A stretch of 64,000 nt of DNA from Leclercia adecarboxylata (GCA_901472455.1 LR590464.1:3162001-3226000); one strand, 5' to 3'. Positions 29,129 to 40,570 are shown, numbered from the stretch's first letter. Made by a program: numbers and translations. The notes: generated by a model not told the origin, from the letters alone.

Positions 29129-29752
29129 ATGTCAACGATCATTATGGATTTATGCAGTTACACCCGGCTAGGGTTAACCGGGTATCTGGCAAGCAGAGGG
29201 GTAAAGAAAAAAGACATCAACGACGTACATAACGTTGACGAACTTGCCGCCGCATGTGAGACCTTAACGCCAGGTGTGGTGTTTATTAATGAGGACTGTT
29301 TCATACATGATCCTGCCAACAGTCAGCAAATAAAGCAGATCATTAATCAATATCCCGGCACCCTGTTTATTGTATTTATGGCGATTGCTAATCTACATTT
29401 TGACGAATATTTACGGGTCCGTCAGAATCTTCTGATTAGTTCTAAATCCATTAAGCCCGAGTCACTGGATGACCTGGTGGGGGATTATTTAAGCAAAGAA
29501 ATAAAAAATGTAGCAGAAATTAAATTTCCGACTTTATCATTAAGCCGAACTGAATCCAGTATGCTGCGAATGTGGATGGCAGGACAGGGAACGATTCAGA
29601 TTTCTGACCAGATGAATATCAAAGCCAAGACTGTTTCGTCACATAAAGGAAATATTAAAAGGAAGATAAAAACGCATAATAAGCAAGTGATCTATCATGT
29701 TGTGCGACTGACAGACAATGTGACCAACGGAATTTTCGTTAACCTGCGTTAA
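29129..29752 (+). CDS. rcsA: RcsA, auxiliary transcription factor of the Rcs phosphorelay
   Basis: 207 aa, intact. RcsA pairs with RcsB to activate capsule genes and is degraded by Lon. A divergent N-terminal domain ([20 protein letters not shown]) precedes a LuxR-type HTH ([20 protein letters not shown] ... [20 protein letters not shown]). Its place between fliR and dsrB is conserved in enterics. Confidence 0.95.
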   Translation: MSTIIMDLCSYTRLGLTGYLASRGVKKKDINDVHNVDELAAACETLTPGVVFINEDCFIHDPANSQQIKQIINQYPGTLFIVFMAIANLHFDEYLRVRQNLLISSKSIKPESLDDLVGDYLSKEIKNVAEIKFPTLSLSRTESSMLRMWMAGQGTIQISDQMNIKAKTVSSHKGNIKRKIKTHNKQVIYHVVRLTDNVTNGIFVNLR

Positions 29753-29853
29753 TCGCTCCCTTCCCTTTTCAATTGTTGCCCGATCTCTGGCTATGCCAGA
29801 GATTTTTCCTTGTTCTGTTCGGGTCGGGCCAGCCCACGCTACCGACATGCATG

Positions 29854-30042
29854 TTACTCCTCGCTTTCGACAAAAATGCCGTCAGGGTGGCCCATCTCGT
29901 TAAAGAACCAGATCCCAAGCGGGTAATCTTCCAGCGAAACCAGATACATCGTGCCTTCATTAAATGGCTCAACCGCCAGTACAACACCCGGGCGGCGCGC
30001 CCCGCCATCCGTTTTGACTGTAACCCGATCGTTGACCTTCAT
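29854..30042 (-). CDS. dsrB: DsrB, small protein
   Basis: 62 aa, [20 protein letters not shown]..., full length and clearly DsrB. Function poorly known; sigma-S dependent in E. coli. Convergent with rcsA. Confidence 0.93.
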   Translation of the reverse strand: MKVNDRVTVKTDGGARRPGVVLAVEPFNEGTMYLVSLEDYPLGIWFFNEMGHPDGIFVESEE

Positions 30043-30164
30043 AAAATCCTCCTCTGGTTTTTGAGCCAGTGTAGAACAAAACAGGAAAACTGGCAGCGTG
30101 TAGCCGCGCGACTGACGCTTTTATCAACGGTCTATCCCCTCAAGCTATCTGACAAAACGCTTAG

Positions 30165-30305
30165 CCCTTTTGCACGGCGCTTTTGCTGGCCCCAATGGGG
30201 CGAGGTAACGCGGCGACGTCGCAACTCCCCTGGAGCTTACAGGAGGGAGTGACAGGAGTGAGCAAGGACACTGGTGCTGGCCCTAAAGGGGCAAGGCCAA
30301 CAGTC
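30165..30305. repeat. Degenerate ERIC-like element
   Basis: The core reads GGAGCTTACA (30230-30240 area) then GAGTGACAGGAGTGAGC, close to the ERIC core (GGAGCTTACAT...AAGTGACTGGGGTGAGC). Flanking GCTGGCCC/GGGGC blocks on both sides give extra symmetry. It occupies most of the dsrB-yodD gap; no gene is seen there. Confidence 0.45.
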
Positions 30306-30381
30306 GAGCCAACGCACAGGCATCCTGTAAGTATGACGGGTCTATACTTACGGGTGGACACCGTGTAATCAGGAGTGCGTG

Positions 30382-30609
30382 ATGAAGACCGTAAAAGAGT
30401 ACAGCGAAACGGCAAAACGGGAAGTGAATGTTGACGTCGATGCCCTGCTCGCCGCAATCAACGAAATCAGCGAGAGCGAGGTAAAACGAATTGAGGATGA
30501 CCCCACCCGGGTAAGAGTTAACGACAGGGATTATCACACCTGGCGCGAGCTGGCTGAGGCCTTTGAACTCGATATCCATGATTTTAGCGTGACGGAAGTG
30601 AATCGCTAA
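30382..30609 (+). CDS. yodD: YodD, stress-induced protein
   Basis: 75 aa, MKTVKEYSETAKREVNVDVD..., full length and very similar to E. coli YodD (stress-induced, function unknown). ATG 30382 is used rather than GTG 30379 by family comparison. Upstream TCTATACT near 30341 is a possible sigma-S-type -10. Confidence 0.92.
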   Translation: MKTVKEYSETAKREVNVDVDALLAAINEISESEVKRIEDDPTRVRVNDRDYHTWRELAEAFELDIHDFSVTEVNR

Positions 30610-30613
30610 GACG

Positions 30614-30703
30614 AAAAAAATCCCGGTCATGGGGTGACCGGGATCAAGCTTGCTTATGCAAGAAGCACTTGTAAATTCGTTACATCAGGAAATCTGATGT
30701 CGC
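30614..30703 (-). ncRNA. dsrA: DsrA small regulatory RNA
   Basis: The minus strand reads ACATCAGATTTCCTGATGTA (first stem, 5' at about 30700), then ACGAATTTACAAGTGCTTCT, the region that pairs with rpoS and hns mRNA, then GCATAAGCAAGC, and ends in the terminator ATCCCGGTCA..TGACCGGGAT with a T-run. Stem-loop order and pairing segments match E. coli DsrA. It activates rpoS translation and represses hns through Hfq. Differences lie mostly in the first and last stems and keep pairing. Confidence 0.92.
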
Positions 30704-30908
30704 GTGCAACCTTATCTGCAATTTTTTTGCATGACAAGGAAATATTCTTCATATTTATAGTTGCCACGCGAAATTAAAATGCTACTTATGGTTGCCAACG
30801 GGCACCGGATGCGGCTTGAACGGGATCGGTTCCATAATCACCATTTTTACCGGCCTGTTTTTTTAAGATAATTCTTATCCGCGACCTTCATCTGTCAGGG
30901 GAGATGCT

Positions 30909-31722
30909 ATGCCTTCACTTAAGGACCCGCTGCTCATCTATAGCGATCTGGATGGTACGCTGCTGGATATTCATACCTACGACTGGCAGCCCGCCGCTGG
31001 CTGGCTGGAGAGGTTACAGGACCACCAAATCCCGGTTATTCTTTGCAGCAGCAAAACCGCGGCGGAAATGCTGCAGATCCAGAGCGATCTGGGGCTGGAT
31101 GGCCTGCCTTTCATCGCTGAAAACGGCGCCGTGGTCCAACTGGATGTACGCTGGAACGATCATCCCAACTCCCCGCGGCTCATCAACGGCGTTTCCCCCA
31201 TACCGATATCGTCCAGGTCATTAATCAGCTACGCTCCGACGCGGGGTACAAGTTCACCACCTTCGATGATGTTGATGATAAGGTGCTCAGCGAGTGGACG
31301 GGCTGAGCCGCGAACGCGCGGCGCTGGCGCGGCTGCATGAAGCCTCGGTTACGCTCATCTGGCGCGACAGCGACGAACAAATGGCGGGCGTTTGAAACCG
31401 CACTGGAGACGCTGGGGCTGAAGTTTATTCAGGGGGCACGCTTCTGGCATATCCTTGATGCCCGGGGCGGCAAGGACCAGGCCGTCAGCTGGCTCAACGA
31501 GCAGTACCTGCAGCGCGACGGCATGTTGCCCACCACCTTAGGGCTGGGTGACGGGCCAAACGATGCGCCGCTGCTGGACAGTGTTGACCTGGCGGTGGTG
31601 ATTAAAGGCATTAACCGCCAGGGCATCCAGCTGCGAAACGACGACCCGGAACGGGTTTACCACACCCAACAGTCCGGCCCTGCGGCTGGCGTGAAGGGCT
31701 GGATCACTTCGTATCGTCCTGA
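30909..31722 (+). CDS. mpgP: Mannosyl-3-phosphoglycerate phosphatase (YedP), multiple frameshifts
   Basis: About 270 aa after correction. HAD phosphatase; motif I is [10 protein letters not shown] near the N-terminus, motif [16 protein letters not shown] near the C-terminus. Four homopolymer breaks are visible: C-run at 31196-31200, a missing G near 31304, an extra G near 31385, and a missing G near 31684. The corrected protein ends [10 protein letters not shown] at 31722, overlapping dgcQ's 3' end. Four homopolymer slips fit error better than decay, since both halves keep all motifs. Confidence 0.88.
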
Positions 31723-33397
31723 CCGACCACCTGATTGCGTCCTCGCTGCTTCGCCTGGTAGAGACGGGCATCAGCGATGGACTGCAACTGTTCAAAGTCA
31801 TAATTATTGCTTTCCTGAGCGCTGCTCCACGCCAATCGACACGCTGATGCGTGCCGTCTGGCTCTTTTTCACCAGAATTTCGCGATCGTTGATGCGCAGG
31901 CGGATCCGCTCGGCAATCTGCATCGCCTCCTCAGGGCCGGCCCCGGCAGGACGACACAAAATTCTCGCCGCCCACGCGCCCGGCAACGTCGACTTTACGT
32001 ATCGTGCTGGTGATTAACCTGGCCGCATGGGTGAGCACCTTATCACCCGCCTGGTGGCCGTAGCGGTCATTAATATTTTTAAAATGGTCGAGATCCATCT
32101 GCATCACCGAGTAAGGCTGCTGCTGCTGTTCGCATCGTTTCGCCAGCACTTTCGCCCGTTCAAACAGCGCCCCGCGGTTATTGATTCGCGTCAGGGGGTC
32201 GTGCCACGCCTGCCACTGGAGCGAGCTCTGCAGCCGGTACATGTTGCTGACCATCCGGCGGATGACAAACCACGAGACCACCAGCATGCCGGTGAACAGC
32301 AGCCACAGCAGCGTCAGGGCAATCGTAATACTGCCCAAAATCGCCTTGCGCCCCTTCCCTGGAGGGTGTGGAATGCGCAGCAGAACGCCGTTAAAGTGGT
32401 CCAGATGCTGCCAGTTAAACATACCGGCTCCCCAGCCGTAGCTCCCCTTTCTTTATCCTTTTCCATCGCACCGGCAATTTGCGCCCGTTCCCGCTCGTCA
32501 AAACGGTTGGCGTGACTGACGACACTCTCCGAGGTGGCGAGCAGCGTAAAGCTCTCGTCGTAGAGCTGGAACTCGCCTTCACCATTACCATCGACCGCGT
32601 CCTGCAGCAGCTTCTTCATCCCCTGAAGGGGTAAAATCAATCGCCAGCACGCCGTACCAGTAACGCTGGTAATCGACCGGCACGCTGACCGTGACGATTT
32701 GCTCGTTTTTGATAATCAGACAGAACAGAATGCGTAAACCAGCGGACGCTGCGGTCACGGTTATCACGCTGTGACTGCCCGGTAAACCACGGGCTGGTCA
32801 CCAGTTGATAGTAGCGGCCGATAATGTCCCGCTCCGCGTCATGGGGATCGGTTGAGACGTAAACCCCGCCCGTGAGACGTAAACGACGCGCCTGGCATGC
32901 GCCGCCGGGGAGTTGATGCGCAGCAAATAGCCCATTTCGAAGGCGGCGCTCATCTCCTTTTCGAGCCGTTCATCTTCGCGGATCAGACTGTTTGTTTGCT
33001 GGACAAAGGCATCCGAAACGCCATACAGGGTTAAGGTGCGCCGCTCGTCAAAGGTCAGTTGCCACGAGGCTTTTGTCCGCAGGTCGCTAATGCGGGAGAC
33101 GGTATCGTGGAGCACGCTAGAGGCCAGCGGCGTCTCAAGGGCATCCTGCATCCCGTTGCGGAAGAAGAGCAGCTTTTCAACGCTGAACTGTAGCTGGCGA
33201 TCCAGTGAGTTGACCACGTTCTCCAGATGCGTGTGTTACGTGGCGGAGTAGGCGTCTTCCAGCACCACAGCTTCGCGCCAGGTCAGTAACGTGGAGAAGA
33301 TGAGGACAGTAATAAAACAAATATTAACAACCCGGCTCGGATGGAAACGATGACGTGCCGAAGAAAGCTCTTTTCTTACAATATCGTCGGGCTGCAC
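31704..33397 (-). CDS. dgcQ: DgcQ (YedQ), diguanylate cyclase, multiple frameshifts
   Basis: About 564 aa when reconstructed, matching E. coli DgcQ. It makes c-di-GMP and promotes cellulose production. Parts are spread over several frames: an N-terminal transmembrane helix ([20 protein letters not shown]), a periplasmic sensor, a second transmembrane helix ([20 protein letters not shown]), a linker ([20 protein letters not shown]) and a GGDEF domain. The active site GGEEF is read only if a missing G near 31963 is restored. At least five breaks. A GTG at 33397 is the probable start. Ends at 31704. Confidence 0.85.
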
Positions 33398-33470
33398 ACA
33401 GACTCCCTGAAAGCCACTTGCGCTATCCGCATGGGCAAATATTACTGCCTGTTAGCGATTATAGCGCACA

Positions 33471-33493
33471 AAAACGCCCGGCAATGCCGGGCG
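33471..33493 (-). terminator. Terminator after yodC
   Basis: CGCCCGGCATTGCCGGGCG followed by TTTTTG on the minus strand. Confidence 0.75.
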
Positions 33494-33502
33494 TAGCGTG
33501 AC

Positions 33503-33685
33503 TTAAGCCTTGTCCTGCCGCCGGATGCCATCACCATGCTGAAGCTCCTCTTCACGAAACGCTTCCTGCTTGATGCCGTAACCGTCGTACCAGCGACACT
33601 CCACCATTCCGCTTGCATAGCCGGTTACGACCATACGTGGACCGCCGTTTTTAGGCTTAACTTCATCGCTGACCAGAAAGACCAT
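33503..33685 (-). CDS. yodC: YodC, small conserved protein
   Basis: 60 aa, MVFLVSDEVKPKNGGPRMVV..., the YodC family (DUF2158-like), function unknown. Intact, with its own terminator. Confidence 0.9.
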   Translation of the reverse strand: MVFLVSDEVKPKNGGPRMVVTGYASGMVECRWYDGYGIKQEAFREEELQHGDGIRRQDKA

Positions 33686-33763
33686 AACCGCCTCCTTTAT
33701 CAGTGTGAAACTGTATCAATTTAGTCGAGGAATAGCAGTTATGCCTGGTATAGCCAGAAGTTA

Positions 33764-34681
33764 TTAATGTGAGCGACCTCGCATTTTTTCCACGAGTTTT
33801 ACTATCGCCACCACAATCAGGCCGATGATCAGACCGATCACCAGATTCAGTAAGGTAGGTAAAGTGGCTGAAATAACAGCACCTTGTGCCTGCGCGAAGT
33901 GCTCAATGGCATGATGCAGCGGTGCAATGCCATGCACCACAATCCCGCCACCGACGAGGAACATGGCCAGAGTGCCGATCACCGACAGGGATTTCATCAG
34001 CCAGGGGGCAACCACCAGCAGGGCTTTACCGGTCATCTTCGCCAGCGCGCTGGTTTTATCACTCAGCCAGTAGCCCATATCATCGAGCTTAACGATGATC
34101 CCTACAATGCCGTAGACCCCAATGGTGACCACAATAGCGATCCCGGAGAGCACCAGCACCTGGTTCAACAGCGGCGCATCCGCCACGATGCCCAGGGTGA
34201 TGGCCACGATCTCAGCCGAAAGAATAAAGTCGGTGCGGATTGCGCCCTTAATTTTATCCCGCTCAAAGGTAACAGGATCCTGTGCTGCCAGCGCTTCCAG
34301 CCGCTGTTGTCGCGCCGCCGGGCTTTCCTTGTCTTTCTCTTTACGCGATTCAAGGGTGTGCAATATTTTCTCTGCCCCTTCAAAACAGAGAAACGCCCCG
34401 CCAATCATCAGCAGTGGGGTAATGGCCCACGGGATAAAGGCGCTGATCAGCAGTGCCAGCGGCACGAGGATCACTTTATTAAGTAAGGACCCCTTTGCGA
34501 CAGCCCAGACCACGGGCAGCTCCCGATTGGCGCGTACCCCGGTGACCTGTTGCGCATTGAGAGAGAGATCGTCGCCCAGTACGCCCGCGGTCTTTTTCGC
34601 TGCCAGTTTTCCCATCATCGAAATATCGTCCAGCAGCGTGGCGATATCATCCAGCAGTGTTAATAAGCTACTTCCCGCCAA
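33764..34681 (-). CDS. yedI: YedI, DUF808 inner membrane protein
   Basis: 305 aa, intact. [20 protein letters not shown] start and several membrane segments ([40 protein letters not shown]). DUF808 family, function unknown. Stands alone between yodC and yedA. Confidence 0.92.
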   Translation of the reverse strand: MAGSSLLTLLDDIATLLDDISMMGKLAAKKTAGVLGDDLSLNAQQVTGVRANRELPVVWAVAKGSLLNKVILVPLALLISAFIPWAITPLLMIGGAFLCFEGAEKILHTLESRKEKDKESPAARQQRLEALAAQDPVTFERDKIKGAIRTDFILSAEIVAITLGIVADAPLLNQVLVLSGIAIVVTIGVYGIVGIIVKLDDMGYWLSDKTSALAKMTGKALLVVAPWLMKSLSVIGTLAMFLVGGGIVVHGIAPLHHAIEHFAQAQGAVISATLPTLLNLVIGLIIGLIVVAIVKLVEKMRGRSH

Positions 34682-34859
34682 AATTACGTTCCTTCTTTTT
34701 TGTTAATAACCTGAACAGTATGGAGTAAAACCCGCAACCCCGAAACCATCCCGTTTATGTCAACAAATAATTCACAACTGACACACAATTAAAGGACTCG
34801 CCAGCATGATAGTTTTCACGTTAACTATATGCGTCCTTTTTATTACGCCGTGAGGGAGT

Positions 34860-35775
34860 ATGCGTTTCAGGCAAGTTTTACCATTAGCAGGCGCGCTGTT
34901 TGCGCTCTATATCATCTGGGGATCCACCTACTTTGTGATCCGTATCGGCGTGGAGAGCTGGCCACCTCTGATGATGGCGGGGGTGCGTTTCCTCTCTGCG
35001 GGGGTGCTGCTGCTGGCGTTTTTATTCCTGCGCGGCCACAGGCTGCCGCCGCTGCGCCCGCTTCTTAACGCCGCCCTGATTGGCATCCTGTTGCTGGCGG
35101 TCGGAAATGGCTTTGTCACCGTTGCGGAACACCAGAATGTCCCCTCCGGGATTGCGGCGGTAGTGGTGGCGACAGTTCCTCTGTTTACCCTCTGCTTCAG
35201 CCGCCTGTTTGGCATCAAAACACGCAAGCTGGAGTGGCTGGGGATCGCCATCGGGATGGCGGGCATTATTCTGCTCAACAGCGGCGGTAATCTGAGCGGG
35301 AATCCGTGGGGAGCGCTGCTGATCCTGATGGGGTCGATGAGCTGGGCATTTGGGTCCGTGTACGGCTCACGCATTGAACTCCCTTCAGGGATGATGGCCG
35401 GTGCCATTGAGATGGTCACTGCCGGGATCGTGTTGCTGGCGGCATCGATGCTCTCAGGGGAGAAGCTGACCGCCCTGCCCGACACCTCAGGCTTCCTGGC
35501 GGTGGGTTATCTGATAATTTTCGGCTCGGTGATTGCGATTTAATGCCTATATGTTCCTGATCCGCAATGTTTCTCCGGCGGTCGCCACCAGCTATGCGTA
35601 CGTCAACCCGGTGGTGGCTGTTCTTTTGGGGACGGGTCTCGGCGGGGAGTCGCTCTCTGCGGTAGAGTGGATGGCGCTGGGGATCATTATTATGGCGGTG
35701 GTGCTGGTGACGTTAGGCAAGTACCTGTTCCCGGCCAAACCGGTGGTTACGCCGTATCAGGCGGAGAAACCTTAA
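34860..35775 (+). CDS. yedA: YedA, EamA/DMT-family transporter (frameshifted)
   Basis: About 305 aa once corrected, ten predicted membrane segments in two EamA repeats. Probable metabolite exporter; substrate uncertain. An extra T in the run at 35540-35543 breaks the frame in the last third; without it GSVIAINAYMFLIRNVSPAV continues to 35775. The 3' end overlaps vsr on the other strand by 29 bases. Confidence 0.9.
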
Positions 35776-36238
35776 GCGGGCGAATGCCCTGGGTGTCGAT
35801 CTGGGCGGTCTCTCCACCGCCGCAGATCCACTCCTCCAGCCGCTCCGTCAGCGCGGTATCATCCAGCTTCAACCTGCCGCGCAGCGCGCACTCCCACACC
35901 ACCAGTACCCGCCAGCCCTGCTGCTGTAGCAGGGCAATATCGCGGTTATCGCGAATGACATTTTTGCCAATCTTTTCCAGCCAGAAATCGGTGCGGGTCG
36001 CCGGGACTTTAAACAGATAGCAGTCGTGGCGATGCCAGAAGCAGCCATGGGTGAAGATCACGCACTGGTCGCTATCAATTACGAAATCAGGCCGCCCGGC
36101 CAGGCTGGCATCCTGCACGCGAAATTCAAAACCGATATGCGTCAGCAGGCCAGCCAGCCGTTTTTCGATGGCCGTATCCCGCGTGCCGATGGCGCGCATG
36201 TTTTTACTGCGGGTGGCCTTATTATGAACGTCCGCCAT
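35747..36238 (-). CDS. vsr: Vsr, very short patch repair endonuclease
   Basis: 163 aa, intact. Vsr nicks 5' of the T in T:G mismatches that arise by deamination in Dcm sites. Start [20 protein letters not shown], catalytic Asp in AGRPDFVID and zinc/His residues in TRDTFFHGCFWHRH-like segment (FTHGCFWHRHDCYL). It overlaps the dcm 3' end as in E. coli. ATG 36238 preferred over the TTG three bases upstream. Confidence 0.95.
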   Translation of the reverse strand: MADVHNKATRSKNMRAIGTRDTAIEKRLAGLLTHIGFEFRVQDASLAGRPDFVIDSDQCVIFTHGCFWHRHDCYLFKVPATRTDFWLEKIGKNVIRDNRDIALLQQQGWRVLVVWECALRGRLKLDDTALTERLEEWICGGGETAQIDTQGIRPLKVSPPDTA

Positions 36239-37653
36239 CAACTACTCCGGCTTTGCGTAGCGCTACGCCTGCAAAATACGGGACTCCAGCAGCCGGGCGA
36301 CGGCGGCAAACGCCGGAACCACCACCGAGTTACCAAACTGGCGGTAAGCCTGGGTGTCAGACACCGGGATGCGGAAGTGGTAGCCCTGCGGGGTTTCAAA
36401 CCCCATCAGGCGGGCACACTCGCGCGGCGTCAGGCGGCGAGGACGGTGGCGCTGGTTCTCTGGATCGTCAAAATCACGCTCGCCGAGTGCTTTGTCCCAG
36501 CCCCGGTCAATGAGGATCTCAGCCCCGTCTTTGTAATAGCGCGCCGACAGGGTGCGGGCGATGCTATGGGGGTTAGTGGGATCGACCATCCCGAAGCCAA
36601 ACCCGTTGCCCTTCGCCTGATGCTTCTGCGCATAGCGATAGAGGTATTTCCACAGAACCGGGGTAAGAATAAATTTCGCGTCCACCACCGGCTCCAGCAG
36701 ATCGGCAATCGTGGGTCGGCGTGGCCGGCCACAGTCCCGGGAGATCGCGCAGCGTGAAGTTGCCCCCCAGGTTGAGATCGCGACGAAAACCCACCAGCAC
36801 AATGCGCTCGCGATGCTGGGGCAGGAAGTGTTTGCCATCAATGATCTTCGGATCGTCAGGCCCGCTCTCCGCGGCATCTGCCACGTCATACCCCAGGTCG
36901 TCCAGGGTTTGCATGATGATGCGGAATGTTTTGCCCCCATCATGGCTCTTCAGGTTTTTAACGTTTTCCAGCACGAAGATCGCCGGACGGCGGGCGTCAA
37001 TAATACGCGCCACGTCGAAGAACAGCGTTCCCTGTGTGTCGCAGGCAAAACCGTGCGCGCGGCCAAGGGCGTTTTTCTTTGATACGCCCGCCAGGGAAAA
37101 CGGCTGACAGGGGAAACCTGCCAGCAACACGTCATGCGCCGGAATGGCGTCACGGATGTGCTGCGCCGCCTCGTCGTCGGTCACGCCGCTCTGGTGGCTG
37201 AGCGTCACTTCGCGGATGTCATCGTTGAACTGGTGCGCGTCGGGATCGCAATACCAGTTGGCTTTATAGGTGCGCACCGCGTGTTTATTCCACTCGCTGG
37301 TGAACACGCACTGGCCGCCAATCGCCTCAAAGCCATGGCGGATGCCGCCAATCCCGGCGAACAGATCGACAAAGGCGGAACGCATAGTGAGGATGACAGG
37401 CCGGAGGGCGCGGCAGCAAGTTTTGCAGCATGCCATACTCACCGTCGCTGAGGCGATGGCCTGCCCGCTCGCTGGTGACCAGTCGCTTGAGGATCGCCGG
37501 GCTCCAGTGGCTATCACCCTGAGCATTCAGAAGATGCGCCAGCGTTCTGGCATCATAAATTTCCAGCAGCTGGCTCAATAACGCCTGGACTGACGCCGTT
37601 GATTTCTTTGCCAGCTCAAGCGCGGACTCCATCACTGATACATTTTCCTGCAT
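36222..37653 (-). CDS. dcm: Dcm, DNA cytosine-5 methyltransferase (frameshifted)
   Basis: About 476 aa after correction. Methylates the inner C of CCWGG. AdoMet motif [15 protein letters not shown], catalytic PCQ loop in [15 protein letters not shown], and [15 protein letters not shown] are present, with target-recognition and C-terminal motif [14 protein letters not shown]. Breaks: an extra C near 37374, an extra C near 36725 and a missing G near 36259; the corrected C-terminus reaches 36222, overlapping vsr by 17 bases. Start [10 protein letters not shown] at 37653. Confidence 0.93.
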
Positions 37654-37703
37654 AGATTTAACCGGGCCAAATGAGACTGCAGAGAGAGTAACACAGAAAG
37701 ACA

Positions 37704-38399
37704 TTACAGACTGTCGCGGAAACGCTGCAGGACGGCGGTGTCGATGCCGTCGTAATCACCGCGTAGCTCTGCACTGAGCCGGGCCATAAACTGGATCAGA
37801 ACATCGGCACTCTGTCGCGCAAGCTGCCGACCGGCGTCGGTCTGCATGGTTTCGGGCAGGCGGAGCAGTTTGGTCTGGAAATGGTCCAGCGCATAGGCCC
37901 GGTCGTTCAGCTCACGCGCATCGGCAAAAGGGTCCTCCGGATCGAAGAGCGGCACTCCCAGCGCGCCGGACACGGCAAAGACGCGCGCCAGGCCAATCGC
38001 CCCGAGGGCCTCCAGCCGGTCGGCATCCTGCACAATTTTCGCTTCAACGGTGAGCGGCGTAATGCCCGCGCTGAAGCTGTGCGCCTCGATAGCATGCTGG
38101 ATGGCGGCATAGTGATGGGCGGGAAAATCGGCAAACGCTTCCCGCAGAATGGCTATCGCTTTTGCGGAGGCCAACTGCGACGAGCGGCCCCGCTGTGGAT
38201 GATTTTTCGGCAGGCTGACAATATCGTGAAAATAACAGGCCGTCAGGATGACCAGCGCATCGCCACCCTGATCTTTCATCAGCCGTTGTGAGGTGTGCCA
38301 GACACGACGAAAATGAGAAATATCATGAGCGGTATCATCGGTGGCATGATGCGCCTTCAGCCAGCGTTCAAAACGTTCCTGCCATTGCACGAGTTCCAT
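37704..38399 (-). CDS. yedJ: YedJ, HD-domain phosphohydrolase
   Basis: 231 aa, intact. HD motif residues are in [22 protein letters not shown] and [14 protein letters not shown]. Predicted metal-dependent phosphohydrolase, substrate unknown. Upstream of dcm in the same direction. Confidence 0.92.
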   Translation of the reverse strand: MELVQWQERFERWLKAHHATDDTAHDISHFRRVWHTSQRLMKDQGGDALVILTACYFHDIVSLPKNHPQRGRSSQLASAKAIAILREAFADFPAHHYAAIQHAIEAHSFSAGITPLTVEAKIVQDADRLEALGAIGLARVFAVSGALGVPLFDPEDPFADARELNDRAYALDHFQTKLLRLPETMQTDAGRQLARQSADVLIQFMARLSAELRGDYDGIDTAVLQRFRDSL

Positions 38400-38440
38400 A
38401 GTGCTGTCCCTACTGTGAAAAACCGTACAATAGCAATTAT

Positions 38441-38713
38441 TTACTCCTCTGACACATCACGTGGCCGGGTGTACCAGGCAATGGCGCCGAGGATCGCCCC
38501 CACCGCGCTTAACAGCAGAAAACCGAACAGGGCACTCAGCCATTTACCCGACGTCGAGCCGAGATCGCCCTCAATCAGCGGCCCCGGTCCCGAGGTGACT
38601 TTACTGACGATCCAAAAATAGCGTGCCATCGCCCAGATGAAATAGCCGCAAAAGGCGTAAAATACCCACAAAGCCAGCTTGCCTCCCAGGCTGCGATCGT
38701 GTTTCTGTTCCAT
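38441..38713 (-). CDS. yedR: YedR-like inner membrane protein
   Basis: 90 aa from [16 protein letters not shown]; two hydrophobic segments ([20 protein letters not shown] and [20 protein letters not shown]). Position upstream of yedJ fits YedR; identity by position and size, sequence similarity from memory is partial. Function unknown. Confidence 0.6.
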   Translation of the reverse strand: MEQKHDRSLGGKLALWVFYAFCGYFIWAMARYFWIVSKVTSGPGPLIEGDLGSTSGKWLSALFGFLLLSAVGAILGAIAWYTRPRDVSEE

Positions 38714-38879
38714 GTAGTCCTTTTTCCTTTTCGCGGCAGGGGTTCGCCGCATTCACATCGCCAATCTGACCCCGGCAATAAATCACATTTTTCAATTAAA
38801 CGCACTCCCCCGGTGCAGTTTTTCCGCCGATGACCGCGTCAGGTTGAGCTTTCGCCACTGAAGATAGACCAGATTTATT

Positions 38880-39363
38880 ATTCGCTCATATTTATGAGCC
38901 TGAAAAATATCTCGAGCGAGAAGGTAGGGATAAATGGATTTATCGCGCATTTTTATCCGGGAAAGGATATTTGTTTAAACGACCAACTGTGCAATGATGA
39001 GAGCGTTAAAGCATTTTTAGCGTTACATCCTCAGAAAATCTTCATTATCGCCTTCATTTTTCGCCCGATATTATTATCGGGCTTTTTTATTACCTGTCTT
39101 CCCCGCCCAAAGCATACACGCAATAAATCAAACCAATTCAAGCCATAACCAACTGATATGAAAATCAATACACCAGAAATATACCATCAAAACACCCATA
39201 GAAATAAAATATAATGACACCTATATTAATATTTTGAAATAATCTAAAGGATTTAGTTACATTTATTTTTAAAGAGTAAAATCCCGCCCTGAAATAGTAT
39301 TACCCCGTGCCCTGGAAAGGGTTACGTATATTCATTAAGAAAATACATTAAAGGGAATATATA
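38880..39363. other. AT-rich upstream region of the porin gene
   Basis: About 480 bp with no convincing gene; the open frame 38894-39148 runs through a terminator hairpin and is not used. AT richness fits H-NS/LeuO-type silencing known for ompS-like porins. Confidence 0.45.
38960..39091 (+). ncRNA. Candidate small RNA ending in a strong terminator (rseX position)
   Basis: GCCCGATA-TTAT-TATCGGGC followed by TTTTTTATT at about 39062-39090, with no gene upstream of it on this strand. In E. coli the sRNA RseX lies between yedR and yedS. I could not align the body to RseX from memory, so this rests on terminator and location. Confidence 0.35.
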
Positions 39364-40437
39364 ATGAAAAGAAAAGTTCTGGCAGTCCTCGTTCCTGTTT
39401 TATTAAGCGCTGGCACAGTCAATGCCGCGGAAATCTATAACAAGGACAGCAATAAACTCGATCTGTACGGAAAGATGGTCGGAAAGCGCGTCTGGAACAA
39501 CACTGATGATAGCAATAGCGAAAACTTTGATGACTCCTACGCCCGTTTCGGCTTTAAAGGCGAAACACAAATCAACAACGAACTGACCGGTTACGGCCAG
39601 CTTGAGTTTAACCTGGGCGCCAGCGCGCCGGAAGGCCAACAGAATGAAGACACCCGTCTGGCGTTCGCTGGCCTGAAGTTCGGTAACTACGGTTCATTTG
39701 ACTATGGCCGTAACTACGGCGTGGCGTATGACGCGGGCGCGTACACCGATATGCTGGTGGAATGGGGTGGCGATTCCTGGGTTCATACCGATAACTTTAT
39801 GACCGGCCGTACCACCGGTGTGGCGACTTATCGCAACGCCGACTTCTTCGGCATGGTTGACGGGCTGGATTTTGCACTGCAGTACCAGGGCAAAAACCAC
39901 GACAGCCAGGCTAAAAAAGGCAACGGTGATGGTTACAGCACCTCCCTCGCCTATAACGTCGATGGCTTCGGCTTCGTTGGTGTGTACGGCAAGTCCGATC
40001 GTACTGACAACCAGTCTGTTGACGGCTATGGCGATACCGCTGAAGTCTGGTCTCTGGCGGCAAAATATGACGCCAACAACCTTTACGCTGCCGTCATGTA
40101 CGGTGAAACCCGTAACATGACCTGGGTTAACGATAACGGTTTTGCCAACAAAACGCAGAACGTTGAAGCCGTGGTGCAGTATCAGTTTGATTTCGGCCTG
40201 CGTCCTTCTCTGGGTTATGTTTACTCCAAAGGCAAGGACCTGGGTGCGCGTAACGGCGAACGCGGCGTAGATGCCGATCTGGTTAACTATGTTGAACTGG
40301 GCACCTGGTACTACTTTAACAAGAACATGAACGTTTATACCGCGTACAAGTTCAACCTGCTGGATGAAGACGACGCGGCTATTACTGGCATGCCTGCTGA
40401 AGACCAGTTTGCAATGGGTATCGTTTACCAGTTCTGA
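39364..40437 (+). CDS. Outer membrane porin, OmpS/YedS type
   Basis: 357 aa, intact. Signal peptide [20 protein letters not shown] then [20 protein letters not shown]; the 16-stranded OmpC/OmpF fold, loop 3 region FNLGASAP...[10 protein letters not shown] and C-terminal Phe are present. Position after yedR corresponds to ompS1 in Salmonella and the yedS remnant in E. coli. General diffusion pore for small solutes; normally tightly silenced. Followed by its own terminator. Confidence 0.9.
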   Translation: MKRKVLAVLVPVLLSAGTVNAAEIYNKDSNKLDLYGKMVGKRVWNNTDDSNSENFDDSYARFGFKGETQINNELTGYGQLEFNLGASAPEGQQNEDTRLAFAGLKFGNYGSFDYGRNYGVAYDAGAYTDMLVEWGGDSWVHTDNFMTGRTTGVATYRNADFFGMVDGLDFALQYQGKNHDSQAKKGNGDGYSTSLAYNVDGFGFVGVYGKSDRTDNQSVDGYGDTAEVWSLAAKYDANNLYAAVMYGETRNMTWVNDNGFANKTQNVEAVVQYQFDFGLRPSLGYVYSKGKDLGARNGERGVDADLVNYVELGTWYYFNKNMNVYTAYKFNLLDEDDAAITGMPAEDQFAMGIVYQF

Positions 40438-40458
40438 TTGCCTGTGACACCTCTTTCA

Positions 40459-40483
40459 AGCCCGCTGCGAAGCGGGCTTTTTG
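40459..40483 (+). terminator. Terminator of the porin gene
   Basis: AGCCCGCTGCGAAGCGGGCT followed by TTTTGC. Confidence 0.85.
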
Positions 40484-40570
40484 CTTTCTGCCGCCACCAG
40501 CTTTACATAGCTTTAACAAATTAACGCCATCAGCGATAATGCCTGCTTTTCCGCATGTCCTGGAGTTTCA

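Noticed and set aside
31704..33397. dgcQ as a true pseudogene
   Set aside because: Breaks are in single-base runs and all domains remain in order, as in the many other broken genes here.
38894..39148. 84-codon open frame upstream of the porin
   Set aside because: It reads through a clear terminator hairpin, lacks a ribosome site and has no known family.
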